A DNA stretch of 43,117 bases from Alphaproteobacteria bacterium. Its GTDB lineage: Bacteria > Pseudomonadota > Alphaproteobacteria > WRAU01 > Hepatincolaceae. The notes below the pieces were generated by a model, which saw only the letters and a program-made list of their open reading frames with translations, was not told the DNA's origin and did not search any database. Below are positions 24,479 to 32,501 of the stretch, one piece after another. Each line of letters opens with the position of its first letter. Position 1 is the first letter of the stretch. The stretch is taken from NCBI GenBank assembly GCA_031274895.1, contig JAISPM010000023.1:1-43117 (forward strand). Direction: 5' to 3'. A program made the translations under genes and the position numbers.

Positions 24479-26431
24479 ATGTTTGAAAGAAAGTTAGAAT
24501 CTGCTGCTGTGGCGCACATGCCTAAGAATCCTCTATTAAGAGTGTTAAATTTAGAGAATCCAAACCCTCCTAAAAAATCTTTGCCGCGGAATATTCTTAA
24601 CAGTATTTACGATACCCTTAAAGCCAGCTTAAGCGATTTTAAATCTGACAATGCCAATATTAAAAAATCGCCATCAGGAAAAATGTTGAACTTCGGTTCT
24701 ACCATTTCCAATGCTTATACCATTGAAACCGTATTAAGTGAAAAATTTGCTAAAGCTCATACCGGTGGTGATATTCATATTCATGATTTAGACTATTACA
24801 ATTTCACAGTGAATTGCTTGCAAGTTCCTTTGAATAAGCTCTTAAAAGGCGGTTTTAATACAGGGAATGGTTATATTCGCCCACCGAAGCGTATAGCTTC
24901 TGCAACATCCTTGGTGGCAATTATTTTGCAAAGTGAGCAGAACGATCAATTCGGCGGTGTTGGTATTGCGAATTTTGACTTTGATATGGCAGATTTTGTT
25001 GTCTTAGAAAGAAAAAATATTGCTAAAAATTTATCTGCCGACCTGAGCAAATTCAATGCTAATTATTCTGAGGAAGATTTTAACCGCCTTGTGGAAGAAA
25101 AACTTGATAATGCTATTTTCCAAGCCATGGAAGGTTTAATTCATAACCTTAATACTATGCACTCTCGAGCAGGCGCACAGGTGCCGTTTACATCCATTAA
25201 TTTAGGTTGCGATACTACAGTTGAAGGTAGATTAATCACCAAAAACTTTTTGTTAGCCTATAAAGCTGGGCTTGGCAACGGCGAAATCCCGATTTTTCCA
25301 CAGGTGATTTTTAAAATTAAAGAGGGTATCAATTTTGAACCCGCTGCCCCTAATTACGATTTATTGCAACTAGCCATAGAAATTGCTGCCACGCGCTTAA
25401 ATCCAACATTTTTATTTTGCGATAGCTCTTTTAATAAAAAGTTTTCTCATAAACAACTGGGAACCATGGGTTGTAGGACTCGCGTTGTTGAAAATGTCAA
25501 CGGAGTTGAAGGCACCGAAGGTAGAGGCAATTTAAGTTTTACCTCTATGAATTTGCCTCGTTTGGCTTTACTTGCGCAATCGGAGGGTGGCTCTGCGAGT
25601 GAAATTTTCGAGAGCTTTTTAGAAAAAGTTGTGAATGGAGCCAATTTAGTTATAGAGCAACTTTTAGAAAGATACGCCATCCAAAAAAATTTAAAAGTGG
25701 AAGATATTCCTTTTATGTTAGGGCAGAAACTTTATGTTGATAGTGAAAATTTATCTCCTAAGGACTATGCCGAGGCAGCATTTAAAAATGGCACCATGGC
25801 GATTGGATTTATAGGTATTGCCGAGGTGTTAAAAATTATTTTCGGACAACATCACGGTGAGAATGAAGAATTAATTGCTAAGGTAGAAGAAATTTTGGCG
25901 ACATTGAAAGCTCAAACCGATAAAGCCACGAAAGAGCATGGCATGAATTTTTCCATTATCGCCACACCTGCGGAAGGTCTAAGCCATAAATTTACGGGGA
26001 TAGACGAGAAAAAGTTTGGCAATGTTGATTGGGTTATCAGCAAAGGTTTTTATACCAATGGTTTCCATATTCCGGTAGATTATGCCATAAATGCTTATAA
26101 AAAACTGGAAATTGAGGCAAAATTTCATAAATATTGCCTTGGTGGACACATTTCTTATACGGAATTTGAATCCAGCCCTGAACATAATTTAGTGGTTTTG
26201 AACGAGGCGATTAAACGGGCTAAAAGTGCTGATAGTGGATATATCGGTTTTAACTTTCCTTACGACCAATGCAATGGGTGTCATGAACACGGTGTTTTTG
26301 AGGATACCTGCCCGCATTGTGGTAGTGAAAATATTATGAGAGTGCGCAGGGTTACAGGATACCTTGGTTATCTTAATAATTTTACTAAAGGTAAAACTAA
26401 AGAAGAAAAGCTGAGAAAATCACATTATTAG
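24479..26431 (+). CDS. nrdD: Anaerobic (class III) ribonucleoside-triphosphate reductase
   Basis: A 650-residue glycyl-radical enzyme that reduces ribonucleotides to deoxyribonucleotides without oxygen. Landmarks: SNAYTIETVLSEKFAKAHTGGDIHIHDLDYY, the active-site Cys in TVNCLQVPL, a zinc site near the end (CNGCHEHG and CPHC), and the glycyl-radical site RVTGYLGYL close to the C-terminus. It is shorter than the roughly 710-residue E. coli enzyme and I do not see the N-terminal ATP-cone allosteric domain, so overall activity may not be controlled by dATP in the usual way. It is followed after six bases by its activase. A 14-bp inverted repeat flanks the upstream region. Confidence 0.95.
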   Translation: MFERKLESAAVAHMPKNPLLRVLNLENPNPPKKSLPRNILNSIYDTLKASLSDFKSDNANIKKSPSGKMLNFGSTISNAYTIETVLSEKFAKAHTGGDIHIHDLDYYNFTVNCLQVPLNKLLKGGFNTGNGYIRPPKRIASATSLVAIILQSEQNDQFGGVGIANFDFDMADFVVLERKNIAKNLSADLSKFNANYSEEDFNRLVEEKLDNAIFQAMEGLIHNLNTMHSRAGAQVPFTSINLGCDTTVEGRLITKNFLLAYKAGLGNGEIPIFPQVIFKIKEGINFEPAAPNYDLLQLAIEIAATRLNPTFLFCDSSFNKKFSHKQLGTMGCRTRVVENVNGVEGTEGRGNLSFTSMNLPRLALLAQSEGGSASEIFESFLEKVVNGANLVIEQLLERYAIQKNLKVEDIPFMLGQKLYVDSENLSPKDYAEAAFKNGTMAIGFIGIAEVLKIIFGQHHGENEELIAKVEEILATLKAQTDKATKEHGMNFSIIATPAEGLSHKFTGIDEKKFGNVDWVISKGFYTNGFHIPVDYAINAYKKLEIEAKFHKYCLGGHISYTEFESSPEHNLVVLNEAIKRAKSADSGYIGFNFPYDQCNGCHEHGVFEDTCPHCGSENIMRVRRVTGYLGYLNNFTKGKTKEEKLRKSHY

Positions 26432-26437
26432 GTTATC

Positions 26438-26893
26438 ATGGAACTTAAAATAGCCGGGCGCGAACCCAATTCCATTGTAGATGGACTCGGCATGCGTTAT
26501 GTGATATTTTTTCAAGGCTGTCCACACCACTGCCATGGCTGCCATAATATGGAAACTTGGAATATTAAGGGTGGCATTTCCTCAAGCATAGAAAACGAAA
26601 TTAATTTAATAGAAAAATACATTGGTTATATAGACGGCATAACCATCAGCGGCGGCGATCCTTTTTTTCAATACGAAAATCTTTTAGCTTTAACTAAAGC
26701 TATCAAACAAGCCTATAATCTTAATATCTGGGTCTATACAGGCTACACTCTTGAAGAAATCCAATCTAATAATATGAGTGAAGGATTAGATTACATAGAT
26801 GTCCTTGTTGACGGCAAATTCATACAATCCCAAAAATCTCCAAAATTGCCCTTTGTTGGAAGTAGTAATCAAAGGGTTATTAGATTACGGTAA
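26438..26893 (+). CDS. nrdG: Anaerobic ribonucleotide reductase activase (radical SAM)
   Basis: A 151-residue activating enzyme that puts the glycyl radical on NrdD. The radical SAM cluster motif C-x3-C-x2-C is in GCPHHCHGCHN (about residues 28-35), followed by the GG-D motif ISGGDPFFQ. Size matches E. coli NrdG (154). It is six bases after nrdD, so co-expressed. The enzyme pair works only without oxygen, so the organism must meet anoxic conditions. It is followed by a strong hairpin terminator. Confidence 0.95.
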   Translation: MELKIAGREPNSIVDGLGMRYVIFFQGCPHHCHGCHNMETWNIKGGISSSIENEINLIEKYIGYIDGITISGGDPFFQYENLLALTKAIKQAYNLNIWVYTGYTLEEIQSNNMSEGLDYIDVLVDGKFIQSQKSPKLPFVGSSNQRVIRLR

Positions 26894-26894
26894 T

Positions 26895-26931
26895 AAAAAG
26901 AGTTAATTATTTAATAACTAACTCTTTTTTT
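26895..26931 (+). terminator. Terminator after nrdD-nrdG
   Basis: AAAAAGAGTTA (26895-26905) pairs with TAACTCTTTTT (26919-26929) and runs into more Ts. It also covers the last codons of the converging HTH gene, so it may serve both directions. Confidence 0.8.
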
Positions 26932-28020
26932 GTTTAACCAAGCATATTCTTTTTTATTATTCTTGTATGCTGTAGACCTCATAAATTGAGACACTATAAA
27001 AGAACTATCTATTAAATATTTCTTAGAGTATTCCTCAATCTCACTTTCAGTTATATCTGTAAGTTTTTCTATAGGATATAGACCATCACTATCTGGATTA
27101 TAAGAATCATTAAACATTTTATTTAAAGCAAAGTTAGTAGCTTCATCCTCTTGAGCTTTGCTTCTTTCAGAAAAGTCTTTATGCTTTAGAATATGTCCTA
27201 ATTCATGAAAAATAACGAACCAAATTCTATCATAATATTTTTCTTTAGGGCTAATTTGAATTAATGGACTATTATCAATCCATCTAGCTACCCCATAAGG
27301 GGTTTTGGGAATATTAGGAGTGTCTATAATAAATACTCCAAAATTTCTCATTTTTGATATAAAATTTCCTAGTAATCGCTTGTGATTTTTTGAACCTCTT
27401 AAGTATTTAATATAATTTTCTTTTTTAGATAAAAAATCTTCTAATACAGATTTATTGAATGGTATTTTTTTTGGAATATGGTTATATTGATTTTCTCCAT
27501 ATTGCAACCACACTGAACAGCCATAATGTGAAACTGAATGCCTATTGGCTTCTTGTGCTTTGGATAAGTGAAAAAATGGACGCAACATTATTCTTTGTTC
27601 ATTTATTTTATCCTCTAATTCATCAACATTACCAACTTTATAATTATTAAAAATATCATGCATTATATCTAAAGAATCTTTTTGTATTCTAATAATATCA
27701 CTTATATACTTTTTTAAGTTATTAAATAATTTTAGCTCTTTACTATAAGTTTCTTTATCTCTATTGTAATACTCTTGTAATTTATAGAAAAAATTACCAC
27801 TAATTTCAAAAAAGTTTCCTAATTGTCTAGAAGTCTCATAACTAATAGCAATTTTTCCATCTAAATACTCGTTATATTTAGATTCATCTATTTTTAAATA
27901 TTGTTTTAAGTCTTTTTTAGTTTTATTTTGCTCTTTTAGTTCTTTTTCTACTTCAAAAAATGGGGGATGAAAATATTTTTTTATATCATAAAACTTAAGA
28001 GATTTTTGCTTTTTTGCCAT
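26911..28020 (-). CDS. HTH (HigA-like) plus ImmA/IrrE metallopeptidase protein
   Basis: A 369-residue two-domain protein. The N-terminal part (about 20-100: KKDLKQYLKIDESKYNEYL, ETSRQLGNFFEISGNFFYKLQEYY) is an Xre/HigA-like helix-turn-helix. The C-terminal part has the zinc peptidase motif HELGHILKH (about residues 271-279) and a downstream acidic DEAT segment typical of ImmA/IrrE (DUF955). Such proteins serve as antitoxins, phage-repressor-cutting proteases or stress sensors. It lies 19 bases after a gene of unknown function on the same strand, and a palindromic operator-like site covers their promoter. The region is more AT-rich than the housekeeping genes around it, fitting acquisition by transfer. 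Confidence 0.85.
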   Translation of the reverse strand: MAKKQKSLKFYDIKKYFHPPFFEVEKELKEQNKTKKDLKQYLKIDESKYNEYLDGKIAISYETSRQLGNFFEISGNFFYKLQEYYNRDKETYSKELKLFNNLKKYISDIIRIQKDSLDIMHDIFNNYKVGNVDELEDKINEQRIMLRPFFHLSKAQEANRHSVSHYGCSVWLQYGENQYNHIPKKIPFNKSVLEDFLSKKENYIKYLRGSKNHKRLLGNFISKMRNFGVFIIDTPNIPKTPYGVARWIDNSPLIQISPKEKYYDRIWFVIFHELGHILKHKDFSERSKAQEDEATNFALNKMFNDSYNPDSDGLYPIEKLTDITESEIEEYSKKYLIDSSFIVSQFMRSTAYKNNKKEYAWLNKKRVSY

Positions 28021-28039
28021 TGCTAAAATTATTACTCTC

Positions 28040-28465
28040 TTAAATATTTATATAATATACAGTAATAGATACTACTTTAGTATAGTCATAACTGCTACAG
28101 TAATGACTATAAGAAAAATCATCTCCACTTTCAGTTCTACCATAACAACATTTTTTACATATATTTTTTAATACTTTTCTTCCGAAAATATTTTTATGAA
28201 TCCTTTCTACTTTAATAGCTATTTTTTGACAAGAGTCTTCTGTGCTATTTATAGTATTTACTGCAGTTTTCCCTTTATCTTGTCTATACTTTTCGAGGTT
28301 ATTGCATTTCATCAACTCATTTCTTGCCTTTTCTATAATATTTAATTCAATTTCGGAATACCCTAACTTTTTTTTTATGTTTACTCTCTCTTTAGGTATA
28401 TCATTAAGCAAAGCCAGATTCTCTGTGTAGTCTCCTTCGCCCATTCCTTTATAAATAACTTCCAT
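28040..28465 (-). CDS. Unknown protein, partner of the HTH-peptidase gene
   Basis: A 141-residue protein I do not recognise. It is soluble, basic, and has a helical N-terminal half (YSEIELNIIEKARNELMKCNNLEKYRQDKG) and a C-terminal half rich in Cys, Tyr and Ser (ICKKCCYGRTESG, HYCSSYDYT), where three or four cysteines could bind zinc. No signal peptide is seen. It is first in a two-gene unit with the HTH/ImmA-IrrE protein; in such units the first gene is often a toxin or a substrate of the protease, so those are the leading guesses. Its own start (ATG 28465) follows a palindrome over a good promoter. Confidence 0.6.
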   Translation of the reverse strand: MEVIYKGMGEGDYTENLALLNDIPKERVNIKKKLGYSEIELNIIEKARNELMKCNNLEKYRQDKGKTAVNTINSTEDSCQKIAIKVERIHKNIFGRKVLKNICKKCCYGRTESGDDFSYSHYCSSYDYTKVVSITVYYINI

Positions 28466-28495
28466 TGCGCACCAATTATATTATTACTATGTTCT

Positions 28496-28539
28496 TTATT
28501 TGTATAATTAGATTATACAAATAATTAAGATTCGTTCAA
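28496..28539 (-). promoter_or_regulatory. Promoter with overlapping palindromic operator
   Basis: Minus-strand promoter TTGAAC (28539-28534), 16 bases, TATAAT (28517-28512). A palindrome with perfect 13-base arms (TTATTTGTATAAT at 28496-28508, spacer TAG, its complement at 28512-28524) covers the -10 box. Binding there by the downstream HTH protein would shut off its own operon. Confidence 0.7.
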
Positions 28540-28560
28540 ATTTATTTTTTTAATAATTAG

Positions 28561-28683
28561 CTACTTCTTTTTAAAACTCAACTTTTTCTTTAGATGTTTT
28601 ATCGCAGCGATTTGATTACGCACCTTTGCAGGTTTCTTTTTCCGTTTTTTTATTTCTCGCCATTTATTTATTATTGCGCGCAT
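28561..28683 (-). CDS. Possible 40-residue basic protein
   Basis: ATG at 28683 opens a 40-codon frame ending in TAG. The product is extremely Lys/Arg-rich (for example REIKKRKKKPAK and HLKKKLSFKKK) with a predicted net charge far above zero. GGAAG sits seven bases before the ATG, a good ribosome-binding site. The base composition of this 120-base block, with GC-rich patches, stands out from the AT-rich flanks. It could be a nucleic-acid-binding miniprotein or the end of a lost gene; the frame is closed by a TAA shortly upstream, so it is not part of a longer current gene. Confidence 0.35.
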   Translation of the reverse strand: MRAIINKWREIKKRKKKPAKVRNQIAAIKHLKKKLSFKKK

Positions 28684-28868
28684 TACGGGCTTCCATTGCT
28701 TTTTATTTTTATTATATAGGAAAAATTATGTTTTATACTAAAAAATTTTAGCATAAAATGCCAAAATTCAATTTAAAGATGTATTTTTATGTATAATTAT
28801 ATATAATATGTATATATTAAATGCACAACCATTTGATATATAACTTTAACTCTCAAAGGAGACATTAC
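28684..28868 (+). other. AT-rich upstream region of the GH18 gene
   Basis: No gene is evident. Several TATAAT-like boxes lie at about 28790-28810, any of which could serve the GH18 gene; I cannot pick one. A seven-codon frame with a ribosome-binding site (from ATG 28728) ends at a small palindrome CTAAAAAATTTTAG and is probably chance. Confidence 0.4.
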
Positions 28869-29882
28869 ATGAAACCATGCGTTTTATATTATACAAGCTG
28901 AAATATGGATGGTGAGGCAGATTTTACTCAACTATCTTCTAAAGTAAGTCATTTATTATTATCTTTTGGTCGTTTTGCTAAAAATTCACCAAATACATTT
29001 GAAATTACCGGTTCAGACAATCTATTGAAATATGGTTTTACTGAAATACCAACAGAGTTATATTGGATAGAACCGGAATATTTAAAATGGACACAATATA
29101 AAAAATACAGAGCCGATACTGCCACAGCAGCAGCTCCGTCTATTAAAGTATTATTAGCCTTTGGTGGAGCTAATGATTCTGATCTTTGGGCTTATTTAGA
29201 TGATGCAAATAATATCCAACCTCTTGCTCAAGCTCTTGTAGATTTACTGGCTGTAGAGTTCCCGGTTTTTGATAGACCCGGCGCAGAAGGACTATATTCT
29301 CAAGTAGGGACTGTAAAAATAGATGGTATTGACTTTGACTACGAACAAGCTCACAGACCATCTGCTATTCAAATGGCGAACTTAGCTTCTTTAGTGGCAG
29401 CAATTAAAGCCTTAAAATCGGATGCAATTGTTAGCTTAACCGGCTACCATGTATCTGCGGATCCAGAATCATGTTCTATCACCGACGCTCCTGATTGTTC
29501 TTATGTAGGGTCGGATCACAGTGGTGAGTTAATTCCATTATTAAGCGATACCAATTTAACAAGAAATTTAGATTTTTATAATCTTATGGCTTATGATGCA
29601 GGCAAAAATTATAAATGGGATATTGCTTTAGCTAACCATGCCAAATATTTACCATTGGCAGATATTACATTAGGTCTTAGCTTAGGCACACAATGGTCTG
29701 AGGATGGCAATTTTGTCGAAAGTATGGATGAGCTAAAATCAAGGATTCAGAGACTGGCAACCATATCACCTAACGGTGGTATTATGATTTGGGCTATGAA
29801 AGCTGATGATGGATCTTGGCATACCGGCAATGACATGATTGTTATAATTAACGATCTTCTTAGTGCTTTTAATAATAACTAA
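28869..29882 (+). CDS. GH18 chitinase-like protein with an in-frame TGA at codon 11
   Basis: ATG 28869 has an ideal ribosome-binding site (AAGGAG seven bases upstream). The frame reads MKPCVLYYTS, TGA (28899-28901), NMDGEADFTQ and then runs open to TAA, 337 residues if TGA is read. The family is glycoside hydrolase 18: the first barrel strand (normally YYxxW) ends exactly at the TGA; the catalytic motif DGIDFDYE is at residues 152-159 with Glu159 as acid; GIMIWAMKADDG closes the barrel with the binding-site Trp. So TGA stands where Trp is expected. Otherwise the protein must start at ATG 28905, which has no good ribosome-binding site and would lack strand 1. No signal peptide is present. Readthrough, Trp decoding, recent mutation or sequence error are all possible. 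Confidence 0.8.
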
Positions 29883-29896
29883 ATAAGTCTTTAATG

Positions 29897-29930
29897 TTCT
29901 CCTCATTATAGCAATGGGGAGGATATTTTA
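29897..29930 (+). terminator. Terminator after the GH18 gene
   Basis: TTCTCCTCATT (29897-29907) pairs, with G-T wobbles, with AATGGGGAGGA (29913-29923); loop ATAGC, tail TATTTTA. It lies between the GH18 gene and the converging hemW end. Confidence 0.7.
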
Positions 29931-31067
29931 TGTCAGCAAAAAGTTGATAACATAATTAAGGCAAAGTCTGCCTTTAGTGGTGGTTTTGATTGAGAAGGCT
30001 GTTTTTTCTAAAAAGCCTTCAAGGATTAAGGTTTGAACTTTATTTTTATCAAGAAAGTTATCTATTAGTGGATTAATTGGGCGGTTTGTGCGCAGCGAGG
30101 TTAAAATTACTTCTTCAAATCTGCTACCGTTATCTATTTCTTCAAACTCTGCGAATAAATTGGCATTATTTTGCGATTTTTCCAACCAAATCTTGGGGTT
30201 TTTATGCTCCATGGTGGCGAACCATTTATTTTCAAAAAACACTCTGCCGTGCGCACCTGCACCAATTCCTATATATTCTCCGCCCTGCCAATAGTTTAAA
30301 TTATGAATACTTTCGGCTTCCGCTATGGCAAAATTAGAAATTTCATATTGCATAATGCCATTTTTTTCTAAGGTTTCTAAGGTGTGTAGAAATAGCTCTT
30401 CACCAATATCTTCATTTGCTTCAACTACGCCTTGTCTAAAAAACGGTGTATTTGGCTCAATGGTCAATTGATAAATTGAAATATGCTCCTTAAAAAACTT
30501 TAAGGCAAAATCCAGCTCGGCTTGCCAATCGGCAAGAGTTTGATTTGGTAAACCAATAATTAAATCAAAACTGGTTCTATCAAAAATTTTGTTGGATTCC
30601 TCAAGAGCAGCAATTGCCTCAACTGCATTGTGATTTCTCCCTAAAAATTTTAGGCTGTCATTGTTAAAGGACTGGATTCCTGTGGATAACCTATTAACTC
30701 CTGCTGCCTTAAAGTCTTTAAATTTAGATATTTCAAAGGTAGATGGGTTGCTTTCAAGAGTAATTTCTGCGACATCCCCAAATCCAAGGCTTCTATTATG
30801 CTTATTAAAATAGTCTATCAGTTGAAATATCATCTCCGGTGGCATTAACGATGGTGTGCCGCCCCCGAAAAAAATTGAGGTAATTTTTTTATTGGCAAAG
30901 TATTTCTTTTGGCTTTCAATAGAGGCGAAATATCCTGCCAGCCACGCTTTATAAGCTATGTTATTGCTGACATAAGAGTTAAAATCGCAATATGGACATT
31001 TTTTAAGGCAAAAAGCCCAATGGATGTATATGGCGATTTCGCCATTATTTGGAGGTTTTATTAGCAT
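29928..31067 (-). CDS. hemW: HemW, radical SAM heme chaperone
   Basis: A 379-residue HemW (formerly called oxygen-independent coproporphyrinogen oxidase-like). The radical SAM motif C-x3-C-x2-C is in FCLKKCPYCDF (about residues 19-26), followed by FFGGGTPSLM and LESNPSTFE, with AGVNRLSTGIQSFN further on. HemW binds heme and delivers it to proteins; it lacks the extra residues of true HemN. The frame opens at GTG 31076, but this lies in a palindromic repeat; I prefer ATG 31067. It is third in rph-rdgB-hemW, a common alphaproteobacterial set. Confidence 0.93.
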   Translation of the reverse strand: MLIKPPNNGEIAIYIHWAFCLKKCPYCDFNSYVSNNIAYKAWLAGYFASIESQKKYFANKKITSIFFGGGTPSLMPPEMIFQLIDYFNKHNRSLGFGDVAEITLESNPSTFEISKFKDFKAAGVNRLSTGIQSFNNDSLKFLGRNHNAVEAIAALEESNKIFDRTSFDLIIGLPNQTLADWQAELDFALKFFKEHISIYQLTIEPNTPFFRQGVVEANEDIGEELFLHTLETLEKNGIMQYEISNFAIAEAESIHNLNYWQGGEYIGIGAGAHGRVFFENKWFATMEHKNPKIWLEKSQNNANLFAEFEEIDNGSRFEEVILTSLRTNRPINPLIDNFLDKNKVQTLILEGFLEKTAFSIKTTTKGRLCLNYVINFLLT

Positions 31068-31072
31068 TGGTT

Positions 31073-31122
31073 CCACTGCCCCGTCTCCTACGGAGCCACC
31101 CCTTCGCCAGCGAAGGGGAATT
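31073..31122 (-). repeat. Family 1 repeat encoding the RdgB C-terminus
   Basis: In minus-strand reading: GAATTCCCCTTCGCTGG, GCGAAGGGGTGGCTCC, GTA, GGAG, ACGGGGCAGTGG. It runs from the last codons of rdgB to nine bases before the hemW ATG. Thus RdgB ends in EFPFAGEGVAP, wholly repeat-derived, with the stop TAG inside the second hairpin loop. Confidence 0.85.
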
Positions 31123-31702
31123 CTGAGTTAAAATATTCTTTCAGTTTAGCTAAGGCAAGGTTGCGGTGCGACATGGAATTTTTTTCTTCAAAGCTCATTT
31201 CGGCAAAAGTTTTATTGTGTCCTAGGGGAATAAATACTGTATCATAAGCAAAGCCATTGTTGCCTCGTGGTGGAAATACTACTTCTCCTAAAACTTCGCC
31301 TCTAAAAAATTTATGAGATTTATCTGTAGGATTATACAAACACAATACGCTTACGAACTTAGCGGCGCGGGTAGGCGTATTTGCCTCAGCCAACAGCTTT
31401 TGGATTCGCTCAAAAGCCACACTGTAATTACCATCCACCGCCCAACGCGCGCTATACACTCCCGGTTGTCCACCGATGGCTTCCACCGCAAAGCCGCTGT
31501 CATCGCTTAAACTTAAAAGCCCTGTTTGTTCAGCAGATTGTTTAGCCTTAATTAAAGCGTTAGCCTCAAAAGTATCGCCATCTTCCACAGGCTCGCTCAA
31601 GTTAAAATCGGCTGAGGATACAATTTCCATGTTAAATTCGCCCAGCAAATATTTAAGTTCTACCAATTTATTTTTATTATGTGATGCTAAAAGTAGTTTC
31701 AT
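31088..31702 (-). CDS. rdgB: dITP/XTP pyrophosphatase RdgB (HAM1 family)
   Basis: A 204-residue RdgB, which removes non-canonical purine nucleotides (ITP, dITP, XTP) from the pool. Motifs: LLLASHNKNKLVELKYLL, DDSGFAVEAIGGQPGVYSARWA and the closing SFEEKNSMSHRNLAL. The last 11 residues (EFPFAGEGVAP) come from an inserted repeat; the family normally ends shortly after the final helix (LAKLKEYF), so this tail is likely neutral. Its ATG overlaps the rph stop by one base, indicating coupling. It is second in rph-rdgB-hemW. Confidence 0.95.
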   Translation of the reverse strand: MKLLLASHNKNKLVELKYLLGEFNMEIVSSADFNLSEPVEDGDTFEANALIKAKQSAEQTGLLSLSDDSGFAVEAIGGQPGVYSARWAVDGNYSVAFERIQKLLAEANTPTRAAKFVSVLCLYNPTDKSHKFFRGEVLGEVVFPPRGNNGFAYDTVFIPLGHNKTFAEMSFEEKNSMSHRNLALAKLKEYFNSEFPFAGEGVAP

Positions 31703-32421
31703 TATATCCCCAAAACTTTTCTTTGTTCAGCAATAATTTGTGCGACACCGAGTTCGGCTAAGTCTAAAAGCTCACTGGCAACTGAACGCACAATGGGAGT
31801 TTTTTCACTGCTCACCTGCATTTCAACAATTTTTCCGCTCTGCGTGATGGCGAAGTTAGAATCCACCTCCGCCTTGGAATCTTCAGCGTAGTCTAAATCC
31901 AGCAGTGCTGCACCATCTACTATGCCGCAAGAAACTGCCGCAAGCTCTTCCGTTATAGGAATGTTTTCAAAATTTCCGCACTTTTGTAAATACTGCATGG
32001 CTAGGTGCATTGCCACAAAGCCACCGCTGATACTGGCTACCCGTGTGCCACCGTCGGCTTGAATCACATCGCAATCTATTTTAATTTGCACTTCGCCAAG
32101 GGCGGTTAAATCTACCACACTGCGTAGAGAGCGACCAATTAGCCTTTGAATTTCCTGTGTTCGTCCGCTTTGTTTGCCTTTAACGGATTCTCTCTCCATG
32201 CGCTCACCGGTGGATCGTGGCAACATACCGTATTCGGCAGTAATCCATCCACCGCCACTGCCCTTTAAAAACGCCGGCATTTTGCTGCTGACACTGGCGG
32301 TGCATAGCACTTTCGTATCGCCGAAACTAATTAAGCATGAACCTTCCGCATGCTTGCTGACACCAGTCTCTATACTAAGTTTTCGTAGTTGATTGGGCAA
32401 ACGATTTTTGAATCTGTTCAT
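31702..32421 (-). CDS. rph: Ribonuclease PH
   Basis: A 239-residue RNase PH that trims the 3' ends of tRNA precursors using phosphate. The family pattern is clear: RLPNQLRKLSIETGVSKHAEGS, GGGWITAEYGMLPRST, RTQEIQRLIGRSLRSVVDL, IDCDVIQADGGTRVASI and the C-terminal LDLDYAEDSKAEVDSNFA. All catalytic-core blocks are present. The gene overlaps rdgB. It is divergent from the M20 peptidase gene across an 80-base region with a perfect 19-base palindrome; a minus-strand promoter TTGCAC, 16 bases, TATAAA fits this region. Confidence 0.97.
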   Translation of the reverse strand: MNRFKNRLPNQLRKLSIETGVSKHAEGSCLISFGDTKVLCTASVSSKMPAFLKGSGGGWITAEYGMLPRSTGERMERESVKGKQSGRTQEIQRLIGRSLRSVVDLTALGEVQIKIDCDVIQADGGTRVASISGGFVAMHLAMQYLQKCGNFENIPITEELAAVSCGIVDGAALLDLDYAEDSKAEVDSNFAITQSGKIVEMQVSSEKTPIVRSVASELLDLAELGVAQIIAEQRKVLGI

Positions 32422-32452
32422 TTAGTTCTTGTCCTTTTTACTTATTTTTAAT

Positions 32453-32471
32453 AAGTTTATAGTATAAACTT
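32453..32471. promoter_or_regulatory. Palindrome between rph and the M20 gene
   Basis: AAGTTTATA-G-TATAAACTT is a perfect 19-base palindrome placed between the two divergent starts (32421 and 32502). It overlaps the likely -10 box of rph and could be an operator for either gene. A weaker hairpin (ACTTATT-TTT-AATAAGT) overlaps its left half. Confidence 0.5.
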
Positions 32472-32501
32472 AGGTAAGTGCAATTAAAAAAAGATTAAAA
32501 A

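Noticed and set aside
28899..28901. Selenocysteine at the GH18 TGA
   Set aside because: The family position is Trp, not Cys or a redox residue, and I see no selenocysteine-insertion hairpin just after the codon.
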